This document shows positions 1 through 9,123 of a stretch of 42,334 bases of DNA, one piece after another. Both the position numbers and the translations under genes were made by a program. The DNA is from Bacillota bacterium (GTDB lineage: Bacteria > Bacillota > Halanaerobiia > B1SED10-174): NCBI GenBank assembly GCA_007122335.1, contig SKTZ01000069.1, forward strand, positions 1 to 42,334. Direction: 5' to 3'. The notes under the pieces are model-generated. The model worked only from the letters and a program-made list of their open reading frames with translations. It was not told the origin of the DNA and did not search any database. Numbering within the stretch: position 1 is the first letter of the stretch; every line of letters begins with the position of its first letter.

Positions 1-996
1 CCCCATACCATGGACCGGCTGAATGAAATAGTAGAAAAAAGCTGCACCGGTAGGGTCCTGGAACTGGAAGCCGACCGTTTTGATGTACCCAGATTGCCCA
101 TAAAAAGGGAAAGCAGTTTCCGGGCCTGGGTCTCAATTATAAAGGGTTGCGAGAATTTTTGTGCGTACTGTATCGTCCCGTATGTCCGGGGAAAAGAAGT
201 CAGCAGGCCTCCAGCAGAAATAGTAGCTGAAGTAGAGGAGCAAATAGAATCCGGAGTTAAGGAAGTAGTCTTACTGGGCCAGAATGTTAATGCCTACGGA
301 AGGGATACAGGTAAGGTTGATTTTGGCCGGCTCCTGAAAAAGGTTAATCAGGTTCCGGGCCTGGAAAGGTTGCGCTTTATGACCAGCCATCCCCGAGATT
401 TTTCCCTGAAATTGGTTGATGCTATCAGCGAAATGCCCCGGGTCTGCGAACACTTACACCTCCCCATTCAGGCCGGCAGCAACAGGATCCTAAAAAAAAT
501 GAACCGGGGCTATACCAGGGAAGACTATCTCCGCCTTGTAGAGCATATTCGAAATAAAATTCCCGGGGCCAGCATCACCACTGATATTATTGTAGGATTT
601 CCGGGAGAAACAGATGAAGATTTTGCCCTTACCATGGATGTTGTAGAAAAAGCCCGGTTTACTTCCGCCTTTACTTTTCTCTATTCCCCGCGCGAAGGAA
701 CTCCAGCTGCAAATTATTCTGAACAGGTTCCGGGGGAGGTTAAAAGGGAACGCCTTAACTATTTGATGAAAAGGCAGAACCAAATCAGCCTGGATTATAA
801 CCAGGTTTTAATGGGAACCGTTACAGAAATCATGGTAGAAGGTCCCAGCAAAAAGGACAGCGAATTTTATATGGGTAGGACCAGAACCAACCGACCTGTT
901 GTTTTTTCCGGTAAAGCCCATCCGGGTAGCCTGCAACAGGTTAAGTTGACGGATTGTAATGCCCATACTCTTTATGGTGAACTGCAGGAGGATTAG
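1..996 (+). CDS. miaB: tRNA-2-methylthio-N6-dimethylallyladenosine synthase MiaB (5' partial)
   Basis: Radical-SAM methylthiotransferase that adds a methylthio group to i6A37 of tRNAs, acting after MiaA. The open frame runs off the left edge of the window; the first ATG inside it (position 10) is internal, because the bases before it continue the reading frame. Missing is most of the N-terminal UPF0004 domain with its three cluster-binding cysteines. Visible are the radical-SAM CxxxCxxC motif (CENFCAYC), GQNVNAYG and MTSHPRDF, which distinguish MiaB from RimO and MtaB, and a C-terminal TRAM domain with GRTRTNRPVVF. The stop is 3 nt before mutS, so the two are probably one transcript. Family assignment is firm. 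Confidence 0.95.
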   Translation, partial: PHTMDRLNEIVEKSCTGRVLELEADRFDVPRLPIKRESSFRAWVSIIKGCENFCAYCIVPYVRGKEVSRPPAEIVAEVEEQIESGVKEVVLLGQNVNAYGRDTGKVDFGRLLKKVNQVPGLERLRFMTSHPRDFSLKLVDAISEMPRVCEHLHLPIQAGSNRILKKMNRGYTREDYLRLVEHIRNKIPGASITTDIIVGFPGETDEDFALTMDVVEKARFTSAFTFLYSPREGTPAANYSEQVPGEVKRERLNYLMKRQNQISLDYNQVLMGTVTEIMVEGPSKKDSEFYMGRTRTNRPVVFSGKAHPGSLQQVKLTDCNAHTLYGELQED

Positions 997-999
997 CTC

Positions 1000-3630
1000 A
1001 TGAATGAAAATGCTACCCCCATGATAAAACAGTACCTGAAACTTAAGGAAGAATACCCCGGTTGTATTCTTTTTTTCCGCCTGGGTGATTTTTACGAAAT
1101 GTTTTTTGAAGATGCGGAAACTGCAGCCAGAGAACTTGGCATAACCCTTACTTCCCGCCAGGCAGGCGGAGGAGAGAAGGCAGCAATGGCCGGGGTTCCC
1201 TATCATGCCGTCGAAGGATATATAGCCCAGTTAATTGAAAAGGGCTATCGGGTTGCCATCTGCGAACAGATGGAAGATCCCCGCCAGGCTAAAGGTATTG
1301 TTTCCCGGGAGGTAGTTCGAGTAATCAGTCCAGGGACCCTGGTGGAAGAAGAACTACTGGCGGCAGGAGAAAATAACTTCCTGGTAACCATCCTAAAAAC
1401 AGAAAATAGCTGGGGTCTTGCCTACAGCGATATTTCTACCGGGGAAATTGGGAGCACTGAAATCGATCTTAATGATACCGGGACCCTCTGGGGAGAAATT
1501 GCCCGCTTTCAACCACGGGAATTATATGTTTGTCGGGATCTTCTCGGAGATCAAACCTTCCGGGAAATATCGTCGAATCTGAATAATCCCCTGATAAATT
1601 CCATTGAAGAAGATATATCAGTTAGCCAGGCCAGGAAATTTCTAAAAGATCAATTCGGAGTGGCCAATCTGGAAGGGTTTGGGCTGGAAAAGAAACCCAC
1701 TGCCAGTAAAGCCACTGCAGTCCTGGCTGAATACCTACTGCATAGCCAGAAACGGCCCCTGGAGTATTTGCGAAACATCCATTACTACAACCTTGAGGGC
1801 TACATGGTTTTAGATCCCCACACCAGGCGCAACCTTGAAATAAACAGGGGTCTGGTCCACGGTTCAACCAGGGGTAGTCTTGTCGGTATTCTGGACCGGA
1901 CCAAAACGGCAATGGGCAGCAGGTTGGTAAAAAAATGGATCAATCAACCCCTGCTCAATATTGCTACTATAGAGGCCAGGCTTGATTTTGTTGAAGAATT
2001 AATTAGCAAAGATAAAAGCAGAGATCAACTGGCTAAAATGCTGGGTGACGTGTACGACCTGGAAAGGCTTTTAACCAAAGTTGGTTACGGCACAGCAAAT
2101 GCCCGGGACCTGGTGGCCCTGCAGAAATCCCTGGTTCACCTTCCCGAAATTAAAAATATCCTGAATTCTCTGGACAGCGGAAAGTACCTGCTCCAGGGAG
2201 AAGAACTTGATGACCTGAGCGATCTGGAATCTCTTTTATCCCGGGCCCTGGCTGCAGAACCTCCGTTAACCTTAACTGAAGGAGGGTTAATCTGCGAGGG
2301 CTTCAATGAAGAACTCGACAATCTCCGAAACGAGGCCAAAAAAGCCCGGGTCTGGATTGCCAACCTGGAAAATTCGGAAAGGAAAAGGACCGGAATTAAG
2401 TCTCTCAAGGTTGGATACAACAAGGTTTTCGGTTATTACCTTGAGGTTACCAGGGCTAATTTGCACCTGGTGCCCGAAGAGTATGTCCGCAAGCAAACCC
2501 TGGCCAATGCCGAACGCTATTTTACTCCAGAGTTAAAAGAAAAAGAAAACCAGATTTTGGGTGCTGAGGAAAAAATAAACGCCCTGGAATATGAAATTTT
2601 TACCGGCCTCCGCGACCAGGTGGAAAAAGAAATGAGTAGAATCCAGCGGGTTGCTTCAATTCTGGCTGCACTGGATGTTTTACTTTCTTTTAGCCGGGTT
2701 GCTTTGGACCGGAATTATTCCCGACCGGAGCTGAATAATTCCCGGGAAATTAAGATAAACAAGGGACGCCACCCGGTAGTGGAAGCCGCAATGGGTGAAG
2801 ATAGCTTTGTCCCCAATGATACGACAATGGATGGCCAGGAAAATCGTTTCCACTTGATTACAGGCCCAAATATGGCCGGGAAATCAACTTACCTACGCCA
2901 GGTCGCTTTAATAGTTTTGATGGCTCAGATCGGCTGTTTCGTCCCCGCCGAGGAGGCCAGAATTGGTCTCGTTGACCGCATATTTACCCGGGTAGGAGCA
3001 ACAGATGATTTAACCAGGGGCAAGAGCACCTTCCTGGTGGAAATGAATGAAGTAGCCCAGATAATTAATTCTGCTTCCTCCCGGTCTCTGATTTTACTTG
3101 ACGAAGTAGGGCGGGGGACTTCTACCTATGACGGACTCAGCATCGCCTGGGCTGTAACCGAGTATATTAACAATCCCAACAGAATTGGAGCCCGGACCCT
3201 TTTTGCCACTCATTATCATGAACTCACGGTTCTTGATCAAAAGGAAAAGGGTCTGCGCAATTACAACGTTGCAGTAGAAGAACAGGGCGAGGAAGTAATC
3301 TTTTTGCATACAATAAAAGAAGGCAGTACTGATGAAAGCTATGGAATTCATGTTGCTCGGCTGGCGGGCATTCCTCCCGAGGTGCTTTTCCGGGCAAAAG
3401 AAATTCTTAATTCCCTGGAAAAGAAAGACCACAGGGTTCAACCACCACCTCCCAGGCGGGTTCCTCTTTTCCCGGATTCCGACAGGGAAAATATGAAAAA
3501 AATCCTCAAAGAACTTTCTTCAATTGATTTCATGGAACAATCCCCCCTGGAATCTTTAAATCAGGTCCATAAATTGCAGAAAAAAGCTCAAAAATTAATT
3601 AACGGGGATGGTAAAAATGGCCAAAATTAA
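1000..3630 (+). CDS. mutS: DNA mismatch repair protein MutS
   Basis: Mismatch-recognition ATPase, 876 residues, a normal length for MutS1. The N-terminal mismatch-binding motif Phe-Tyr-Glu lies at residues 31-33 (GDFYEMF). The connector and lever/clamp domains follow. The C-terminal ABC-type ATPase has Walker A GPNMAGKST near residue 622, Walker B DEVGRGTSTYDG near residue 700, and ATHYHEL. The tail ends in a short helix-rich segment. The ATG at 1000 sits 8 nt after an AGGAGG ribosome binding site that overlaps the end of miaB. The 3' end overlaps the mutL start, so MutS and MutL are translationally coupled. Confidence 0.98.
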   Translation: MNENATPMIKQYLKLKEEYPGCILFFRLGDFYEMFFEDAETAARELGITLTSRQAGGGEKAAMAGVPYHAVEGYIAQLIEKGYRVAICEQMEDPRQAKGIVSREVVRVISPGTLVEEELLAAGENNFLVTILKTENSWGLAYSDISTGEIGSTEIDLNDTGTLWGEIARFQPRELYVCRDLLGDQTFREISSNLNNPLINSIEEDISVSQARKFLKDQFGVANLEGFGLEKKPTASKATAVLAEYLLHSQKRPLEYLRNIHYYNLEGYMVLDPHTRRNLEINRGLVHGSTRGSLVGILDRTKTAMGSRLVKKWINQPLLNIATIEARLDFVEELISKDKSRDQLAKMLGDVYDLERLLTKVGYGTANARDLVALQKSLVHLPEIKNILNSLDSGKYLLQGEELDDLSDLESLLSRALAAEPPLTLTEGGLICEGFNEELDNLRNEAKKARVWIANLENSERKRTGIKSLKVGYNKVFGYYLEVTRANLHLVPEEYVRKQTLANAERYFTPELKEKENQILGAEEKINALEYEIFTGLRDQVEKEMSRIQRVASILAALDVLLSFSRVALDRNYSRPELNNSREIKINKGRHPVVEAAMGEDSFVPNDTTMDGQENRFHLITGPNMAGKSTYLRQVALIVLMAQIGCFVPAEEARIGLVDRIFTRVGATDDLTRGKSTFLVEMNEVAQIINSASSRSLILLDEVGRGTSTYDGLSIAWAVTEYINNPNRIGARTLFATHYHELTVLDQKEKGLRNYNVAVEEQGEEVIFLHTIKEGSTDESYGIHVARLAGIPPEVLFRAKEILNSLEKKDHRVQPPPPRRVPLFPDSDRENMKKILKELSSIDFMEQSPLESLNQVHKLQKKAQKLINGDGKNGQN

Positions 3631-5344
3631 AGCCCTGCCGCCGGAAGTAATCAATAAAATTGCAGCCGGAGAGGTAATCGAAAGGCCTGCCTCTGTGGTG
3701 AAAGAACTCATAGAAAATAGCATTGACGCCGGCGCGAAGAACATCCAGGTGAGCTTTACTGACGGCGGCAGAGACAGAATCCAGGTTACTGACGATGGCG
3801 AGGGGATGACCGCAAAAGACCTCCAGCTTGCGGTTCAGAGCCATACTACCAGCAAGCTTGAAGGTATAGAGGATCTCTGGCGGCTTACTTCCCTGGGTTT
3901 CAGGGGAGAAGCCCTTGCTTCCATAGTTAGTATAGCCCGGGTAAGTATTACCTCTCGAACCCGAGACAGTGCCGGGGGGATGCGGCTGGAGGTTGAAGGA
4001 GGGGAAAAAGGGGAACTCATGCCGGTAGGGGCCCCGCAGGGGACTACCATCCAGGTCCAGGACCTTTTTTATAATACTCCCGCCAGGAAAAAATTCTTAA
4101 GTGATCCCCGGCGGGAAACAGCCTTCATCTTACAACAGGCCATCCCCCTGGCCCTGGCTCATCCCGAGATCAGGGTTAAGGTTTTGAATAATAATAAACA
4201 GGTAATCAGAACAGGAGGCAGAGGGGAAGTTTTATCTGCCTGGGGTGATATTTTCAACCACGAAGAAAAAGAAAACTTCCTGGAACTGAAACCATTAGAA
4301 AAAAATTACGTGGAAATGGAAGGTTTTCTGGGGCTGCCTCCAATCGCCCGCTCTACCCGAAGAGGGATTTACCTTTTTGTCAATGGTCGACCTTTTTATA
4401 ACCGGCGTTTGACCCAGGCGGTTGTCGATGGGTATGATGAAATGCTACCCCCGGGGAAAGTACCCCAGGCTTTAATTTTTTTCCGGGTCAATCCCATCCA
4501 CCTGGATATTAATGTTCACCCAACCAAAAGAGAAATCAGTTTCAGCCAGCTGGAAACGCTGGCTAAAAACTTAACCGACCTGATCAAAGAAAACCTCCCC
4601 CAAAAGGTTGGGGGTGGAAAAAAACAAACCCCGGACACCCCTGGAGAAGAAAAAAGACAAAAACCACCTGAAAAAAGCCATCTCTTCACCCCTCGAACTT
4701 TTAGAGAAAAGGTTGGGGGGCAAAAAGATTTAGAGGTGAGGGATAAAACAGCGACTCCTTATGACCCTGTCTATAGAATTTTCCAGGTTCGCCAGGCCTA
4801 TCTTTTCGTTGAGTTTGCCGAAGGCATATATATAATTGACCAGCATGCAGCCCATGAACGCCTGCTTTACAACCAGTTACAAAGAGAAATCAGCCAGAAA
4901 AAATCCCCCCGGGAAAACCTTTTAACTCCAATTCCCATCTCCCTTGACCCCACCCAGGTAGAACATAAGGAAGAAATAATTTCTTACCTGGAGGGGTTGA
5001 ATTTTACAATAGAAGAATTCGGGACAAAGGACCTTTTACTCCGGAGTGTTCCCCTCAGTATAAAGCTTTACCTGAAGGGAAATGCAGAAGGCCTTATCAG
5101 GGATCTTATCGATATTTTTTCTGAAGATCAAAAAAGAACTGACCTGCTTGCAATCCAGAAACAGGCTTTAAAGACAATGGCCTGTCACCGGGCTGTTAAA
5201 TTTGGGGGAGAACTTTCTTCTGAAGAAAGCAGGCAGCTGGTTGAAGAATTGTTTTCCGCAGAGCAAAACAGCACCTGTCCACATGGAAGACCGGTTTTTA
5301 AGGTTTTCAACTGGTCTGAACTGGAAAGGATGTTCGCACGTTAA
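3617..5344 (+). CDS. mutL: DNA mismatch repair protein MutL
   Basis: GHKL ATPase that couples MutS to strand incision, 575 residues. N-terminal motifs are KELIENSIDAGA, DDGEGM and GFRGEALAS. A charged linker covers about residues 320-375. The C-terminal dimerisation/endonuclease domain has DQHAAHE near residue 408, ACHRAVKFGG and CPHGRP. The endonuclease consensus DQHA-x2-E-x4-E is not complete: the last glutamate position is Asn (DQHAAHERLLYN). ATG 3617 gives the classical MutL N-terminus (MAKIKALPPEVINKIAAGEV) with GGGG 9 nt upstream; an in-frame ATG at 3608 abuts that GGGG and is less likely. It overlaps mutS by 14 nt. Confidence 0.97.
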   Translation: MAKIKALPPEVINKIAAGEVIERPASVVKELIENSIDAGAKNIQVSFTDGGRDRIQVTDDGEGMTAKDLQLAVQSHTTSKLEGIEDLWRLTSLGFRGEALASIVSIARVSITSRTRDSAGGMRLEVEGGEKGELMPVGAPQGTTIQVQDLFYNTPARKKFLSDPRRETAFILQQAIPLALAHPEIRVKVLNNNKQVIRTGGRGEVLSAWGDIFNHEEKENFLELKPLEKNYVEMEGFLGLPPIARSTRRGIYLFVNGRPFYNRRLTQAVVDGYDEMLPPGKVPQALIFFRVNPIHLDINVHPTKREISFSQLETLAKNLTDLIKENLPQKVGGGKKQTPDTPGEEKRQKPPEKSHLFTPRTFREKVGGQKDLEVRDKTATPYDPVYRIFQVRQAYLFVEFAEGIYIIDQHAAHERLLYNQLQREISQKKSPRENLLTPIPISLDPTQVEHKEEIISYLEGLNFTIEEFGTKDLLLRSVPLSIKLYLKGNAEGLIRDLIDIFSEDQKRTDLLAIQKQALKTMACHRAVKFGGELSSEESRQLVEELFSAEQNSTCPHGRPVFKVFNWSELERMFAR

Positions 5345-5360
5345 AGAGGAGGAGGACGGG

Positions 5361-6299
5361 ATGGGTAAAATACTCATTTTAACAGGGCCCACTGCAGTTG
5401 GAAAAACTGATCTATCTATTTACCTGGCCCGGAATTTGGGTGGAGAAATAATTTCTGCAGACTCCATGCAGGTTTACAAAAAGATGGATATTGGAACAGC
5501 CAAACCAACCCCAACTGAAAGAAAAAAAGTTCCCCATCACCTTATAGATTTTTTTGATCCCCGGGAAAGTTATTCTGCCGGGGATTTCCAGCGGGATGCC
5601 CGCCGGTGTATTGAGGATGTATTAAAAAGAAAACACCTCCCCCAGGTGGTTGGGGGCACCGGTCTTTATATTCAATCCCTGTTAACTGGCTTGCCACCGG
5701 CGTTTGATAAAAAGGACCCCAACCTCCGAAAGAGTTTAAGAGAAATTGCCGATAGAGAGGGAAGGGAGGCAGTGCATAAAAAACTTCGGCAGTGTGATCC
5801 CGAACTGGCCTCCCGGATTCACCCCAATGATATCCAGAGGACAATCCGGGGTCTCGAGGTTTACAGATTGACCGGCCAACCCCTATCCGAACTTCAAAAA
5901 AAAGCCCGGGCAACCCGACTCCCCTACCAGGTAACAGGGTACATTCTTTTCCGCCCCCGGGAAGAATTATATAGTTTGATTGACACTAGAGTTGACCAGA
6001 TGGTTGCTGCAGGCCTGGAAAAAGAAGTCCAGGAATTAATTGCAATGGGCTGCAACTCAACCCACACCTCGATGCAGGGTCTCGGTTACCGTGAATTTTA
6101 TTATTATCTCCAGGGGAGCAATATCACAAGAGAAGAAGCAATTGACCTGATTAAACGAAACACCCGCCGGTTTGCCAAAAGACAGCTAACCTGGTTTCGC
6201 AACCAGTTTGACTTTCCCTGGATCCGGGTTGAGAATGAGGAAAGCTTCTTCCCTGAAATGCTCAGCAGGGCAAAAAAGGATTTAAACCTGCCCGGGTAA
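5361..6299 (+). CDS. miaA: tRNA dimethylallyltransferase MiaA
   Basis: Transfers the dimethylallyl group to A37 of tRNAs, producing the substrate of MiaB, whose gene is at the start of the same cluster. 312 residues. The P-loop GPTAVGKTDL is at residues 8-17; DSMQVYKKMDIGTAKPT and VGGTGLYIQSLL follow, with the C-terminal LGYREF and RRFAKRQLTWFR motifs. The ATG at 5361 is 16 nt after the mutL stop and follows GAGGAGGA, and it gives the expected MGKILILTGPTAVGKT start. A longer in-frame reading from 5202 lies inside mutL and adds no conserved sequence. Confidence 0.97.
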   Translation: MGKILILTGPTAVGKTDLSIYLARNLGGEIISADSMQVYKKMDIGTAKPTPTERKKVPHHLIDFFDPRESYSAGDFQRDARRCIEDVLKRKHLPQVVGGTGLYIQSLLTGLPPAFDKKDPNLRKSLREIADREGREAVHKKLRQCDPELASRIHPNDIQRTIRGLEVYRLTGQPLSELQKKARATRLPYQVTGYILFRPREELYSLIDTRVDQMVAAGLEKEVQELIAMGCNSTHTSMQGLGYREFYYYLQGSNITREEAIDLIKRNTRRFAKRQLTWFRNQFDFPWIRVENEESFFPEMLSRAKKDLNLPG

Positions 6300-6422
6300 A
6301 ATGGGTTTTATTCCCATATTTATTTCGCAAAACAAAACCCTTTCCTTTTGATAGAGCAGGATAAGAATGGTGGTTGTCGAATTAGGAATATATATAAACA
6401 GAGAAAGAGGAGGTTGATTATT

Positions 6423-6665
6423 TTGAAACCCCAACAAAACCAGCAGGACGCAATGCTTAACGCTATCCGCCGGGACAATGCTTTTGTAACTATTTATCTG
6501 GTTAATGGTTTGCCCCTAAGGGGAACGGTTAAGGGTTTTGATAACTTTACTATTTTGCTGGAGAGCGAGGGCAAACAACACATGGTCTACAAGCATGCCG
6601 TGTCAACGATAACTCCGCAAACACCTATTAACCTGCTGGAAGAGCAGTCTGGAGAGGAAAAATAA
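6423..6665 (+). CDS. hfq: RNA chaperone Hfq
   Basis: Sm-like RNA chaperone, 80 residues, the usual length for a Firmicute Hfq. Sm1 signature: VTIYLVNGLPLRGTVKGFDNFTILL. Sm2 signature: QHMVYKHAVSTITP, containing the YKHA core. A TTG start at 6423 is chosen because it lies 9 nt after AGGAGG and gives the typical MKPQQNQQDAMLN beginning; the frame is open further upstream (to 6348) but that stretch resembles nothing. The gene follows miaA, the usual place in clostridia and many diderm bacteria, but with a 123-nt gap, so it may have its own promoter. dapF starts 5 nt after its stop. Confidence 0.96.
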   Translation: MKPQQNQQDAMLNAIRRDNAFVTIYLVNGLPLRGTVKGFDNFTILLESEGKQHMVYKHAVSTITPQTPINLLEEQSGEEK

Positions 6666-6670
6666 AATTA

Positions 6671-7501
6671 ATGCTCAAATTTAAAAAATATCACGGTTTA
6701 GGTAATGACTTCATTATTATCGACACTCAGGATGAGGAAAATAACTGGAGTTCAATTGCTAAAATCCTCTGTCAGCGAAGATTTGGGGTGGGTGCAGACG
6801 GTTTGATGACCTGTACCATCAGGGATGGAAAACCCTTTATGCGCATTTTTAATTCGGATGGTAGTGAGGCCGAAATGTGCGGTAATGGATTGCGCTGTTT
6901 TGTCCATCACCTTCGGAGAAATAATAACTTTCCCGGAGAAGAAATCGATGTCCATACTGGAAATGGCTGGCTCCAGGCCAGATTACTGCAAGAGGAAGGG
7001 AAAAAAGTCAGGGTAGCAAATATTCTAGGGGTTCCCAGTTTTGAACCCGAAAAAATTCCTGTCTCCTTTGCAGGTAATATATTCCTGGAAGAAAAGGTAA
7101 AAGCAGAAGACAGGGAGTTTTCAGTTTCGGCTGTAAAAACGGGTCCCCCCCACGCCGTTATTTTTCTCGAGGATCTTGACCAATTTCCCTGTGATTACTG
7201 GGGGCCAATTCTGGAAAAAAACCAGGTATTTCCCCGGAAGGCCAACATAAATTTCACCCAGATCCTTTCACCTGAACGGGCCCGGGTAATCGTCTGGGAA
7301 CGAGGAGTTGGCTTAACCCAGGCCTGTGGGACGGGAGCCGCTGCAGTAGCCGTTATTGGACAGCAACTGGGTAAACTCGGGAAAAAACCCAGGATTGAAT
7401 TACCTGGGGGAACCCTGGAAATAGAGTGGGACGGCCCGGAAACGCCGGTAACCATGATTGGAAATTCTGAATTTGTTTTTTCGGGTGAAGCTGACTTATA
7501 A
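6671..7501 (+). CDS. dapF: Diaminopimelate epimerase DapF
   Basis: Converts LL- to meso-diaminopimelate for lysine and peptidoglycan. 276 residues, normal length. The two catalytic thiols are visible: Cys70 in EMCGNGLRC and a second near residue 219 in QACGTGAAAV. The N-terminal KYHGLGNDFI is also typical. The gene is 5 nt behind hfq with only a weak purine stretch as ribosome binding site, which suggests coupling to hfq translation. Confidence 0.97.
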   Translation: MLKFKKYHGLGNDFIIIDTQDEENNWSSIAKILCQRRFGVGADGLMTCTIRDGKPFMRIFNSDGSEAEMCGNGLRCFVHHLRRNNNFPGEEIDVHTGNGWLQARLLQEEGKKVRVANILGVPSFEPEKIPVSFAGNIFLEEKVKAEDREFSVSAVKTGPPHAVIFLEDLDQFPCDYWGPILEKNQVFPRKANINFTQILSPERARVIVWERGVGLTQACGTGAAAVAVIGQQLGKLGKKPRIELPGGTLEIEWDGPETPVTMIGNSEFVFSGEADL

Positions 7502-7592
7502 ATAGGTTTTTGTCCTTGAACCTGGGGAAAATCAACCTCTCCATTGGGCAGGGCAACAAAACAAAACAAGCAGGAAACTTGGGAGGTTGACA

Positions 7593-7805
7593 ATGGAGAA
7601 CAAAGTTAAGGTTGTGGCAATCGGCCTCTTTATTGGTCTTTTTCTGATCCCATTTTTGGGAGTTTTTCTGGGTCGCGCTACCGGTATTGGAGAACTTTGG
7701 GGTTTTGTGGCGGGAGGTTTAATTGGTTTTTTCCTCTTGTTATGGGTCTTTATGGTTCACTTAAAAGTCAAGGAAGAAAGCAGCGAGGATGAGGAAGAAG
7801 AATAA
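7593..7805 (+). CDS. Small two-helix membrane protein, unknown function
   Basis: 70 residues with two hydrophobic segments (about residues 7-27 and 34-55) separated by a short loop, and a tail made almost only of Glu, Asp and Ser. No family recognised. The ATG at 7593 is preferred over an in-frame TTG at 7587, because GGGAGG abuts the TTG but is 6 nt from the ATG. It sits between dapF and the TPR gene in the same direction. The acidic cytoplasmic tail is in keeping with a salt-adapted proteome but does not indicate a function. Confidence 0.7.
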   Translation: MENKVKVVAIGLFIGLFLIPFLGVFLGRATGIGELWGFVAGGLIGFFLLLWVFMVHLKVKEESSEDEEEE

Positions 7806-7870
7806 AGGAAGAGTTTGTAGAACATCGGGTGTTAAAAAATTTTCAACTGGTTTAATCTGGAGGGAAACCC

Positions 7871-8506
7871 TTGTTTGTTAAATTTTTTCCCATTTTATTT
7901 TTTATCTTAACCCTGGCCCTGAGTTGGCAGGGAAATGCCCAATCGTTATACGAAGAAGACTGGCTTGCTTTTCTGGCAGCAAATCAGATGGTCCTGGAAG
8001 AGGAACCAGATAACCCAGAGGCCCGCTTTCAACTAGCCGTAGCCCAGGCCAACCTGGGCTTTGTTGAAAAGGCCATGGAATCTTTTTCTCATTTCGAAAA
8101 GACCCATGAATCGGGGCAATCGCAAAAGATGTTAAATAAAACCCAGCGGGAACTGGAAGAAACTCCAGACAATTTTTTACTTTTAAATCAAAAGGGTTTT
8201 CTGCTCTTTTCTCTTGAGAGACATGAAGAAGCAGAAGAAATTTTTCATGAACTGGTCCAAAAAGACAGGGAAAACCCCTGGCTTTATAATTTTCTTGCCA
8301 TAACCCAATTTGCTCAAATTAAAACAGAAGAAGCCCGGTCTACCCTGCATAAATCCCTTGAAGTTGAAAACAATAATTACACTCATGCCCTTTTAGGCCA
8401 GTTTTACTGGGTAGAGGGCAAATATTTCCGGGCCTGGAGGCATTTTTTGCAAACCGGTTCCTTATTACTCTCAATCAGACAGTCCATTCGACCGGAGGTG
8501 GATTAA
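7871..8506 (+). CDS. Exported tetratricopeptide-repeat protein
   Basis: 211 residues. It starts at TTG 7871, 6 nt after GGAGGG. The first 23 residues form a signal peptide (FFPILFFILTLALSWQGNAQ), probably cleaved after NAQ. The rest is helical with TPR-like units, for example at residues 37-70 (PDNPEARFQLAVAQANLGFVEKA), 88-120 and 122-150. Such proteins act as protein-interaction scaffolds; no partner can be named. Its TAA is directly followed by the TTG start of the uracil-DNA glycosylase gene, so they are cotranscribed although function and cell compartment differ. Confidence 0.75.
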   Translation: MFVKFFPILFFILTLALSWQGNAQSLYEEDWLAFLAANQMVLEEEPDNPEARFQLAVAQANLGFVEKAMESFSHFEKTHESGQSQKMLNKTQRELEETPDNFLLLNQKGFLLFSLERHEEAEEIFHELVQKDRENPWLYNFLAITQFAQIKTEEARSTLHKSLEVENNNYTHALLGQFYWVEGKYFRAWRHFLQTGSLLLSIRQSIRPEVD

Positions 8507-9106
8507 TTGTTCTGGGAAGAAACACCCAAGCCTGCTTCGCTTTTTTCCAATCAAAACAACAAATCCTATCCTGAAGTAAAAAAGGAAGCTTTAACCTGCA
8601 GCCGCTGCCATTTAAGGGAAGGGGCCCAGCAGGTTGTTTTTGGTGTGGGAGACCTGAATAGTTCGTTAATGCTTGTTGGAGAAGGGCCAGGCGCCAGAGA
8701 GGATGAACTGGGAGAACCCTTTGTCGGTAAAGCAGGTCAGCTCCTGACAAAAATCCTTGCCGCCATAAGCTTAAAAAGGGAAGAAGTGTACATAAGTAAT
8801 ATTGTTAAATGCAGGCCGCCCAATAACCGGCAGCCATCTCCCCAGGAAATGGAAGTCTGCATGCCCTGGTTAAAAGAAGAATTCCGCTTGATCAGGCCAA
8901 AAGTTCTTGTGCTTCTGGGTGCTACTGCCTACAAGGGGTTAATTGATCCCCAGGGGAAAATAACAAAGGATAGGGGAAAATGGATTGAAAGGAAAGGCCT
9001 TCTGATCATGCCCACGTTTCACCCTGCGGCTTTATTAAGAGATCCTCGGAAAAAAGTTCCGGTATGGGAAGACTTTCAAATGGTGGAAAAAACCCTAAAA
9101 ACCTGA
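8507..9106 (+). CDS. Uracil-DNA glycosylase, family 4 (iron-sulfur type)
   Basis: Removes uracil from DNA at the start of base-excision repair. 199 residues. The active-site motif GEGPGAREDELGEPFVGKAG and the C-terminal TFHPAALLR are those of family 4. Four cysteines at 31, 34, 102 and 118 (CSRC, KCRPPNN, EVC) match the [4Fe-4S] ligands of this family, which is common in anaerobes and thermophiles. The TTG start at 8507 abuts the previous stop codon, with GGAGGTGG 5 nt before it. Confidence 0.94.
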   Translation: MFWEETPKPASLFSNQNNKSYPEVKKEALTCSRCHLREGAQQVVFGVGDLNSSLMLVGEGPGAREDELGEPFVGKAGQLLTKILAAISLKREEVYISNIVKCRPPNNRQPSPQEMEVCMPWLKEEFRLIRPKVLVLLGATAYKGLIDPQGKITKDRGKWIERKGLLIMPTFHPAALLRDPRKKVPVWEDFQMVEKTLKT

Positions 9107-9123
9107 GTTGGGAGGGGATTATT

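Noticed and set aside
1622-1912. Antisense open frames inside mutS and many other genes
   Set aside because: They lie wholly within well-supported genes on the other strand, lack ribosome binding sites and show no conserved motifs.
6301-6317. ATGGG/CCCAT stem behind miaA as terminator
   Set aside because: Only five pairs and no T-run.
6322-6332. ATTTCGCAAAA, identical to one arm of the recombinase palindrome
   Set aside because: No second arm follows after 6 bp; a single A/T-rich 11-mer match can occur by chance in 42 kb.
6348-6422. N-terminal extension of hfq
   Set aside because: The added residues are not Hfq-like, and the TTG at 6423 has AGGAGG at proper distance.
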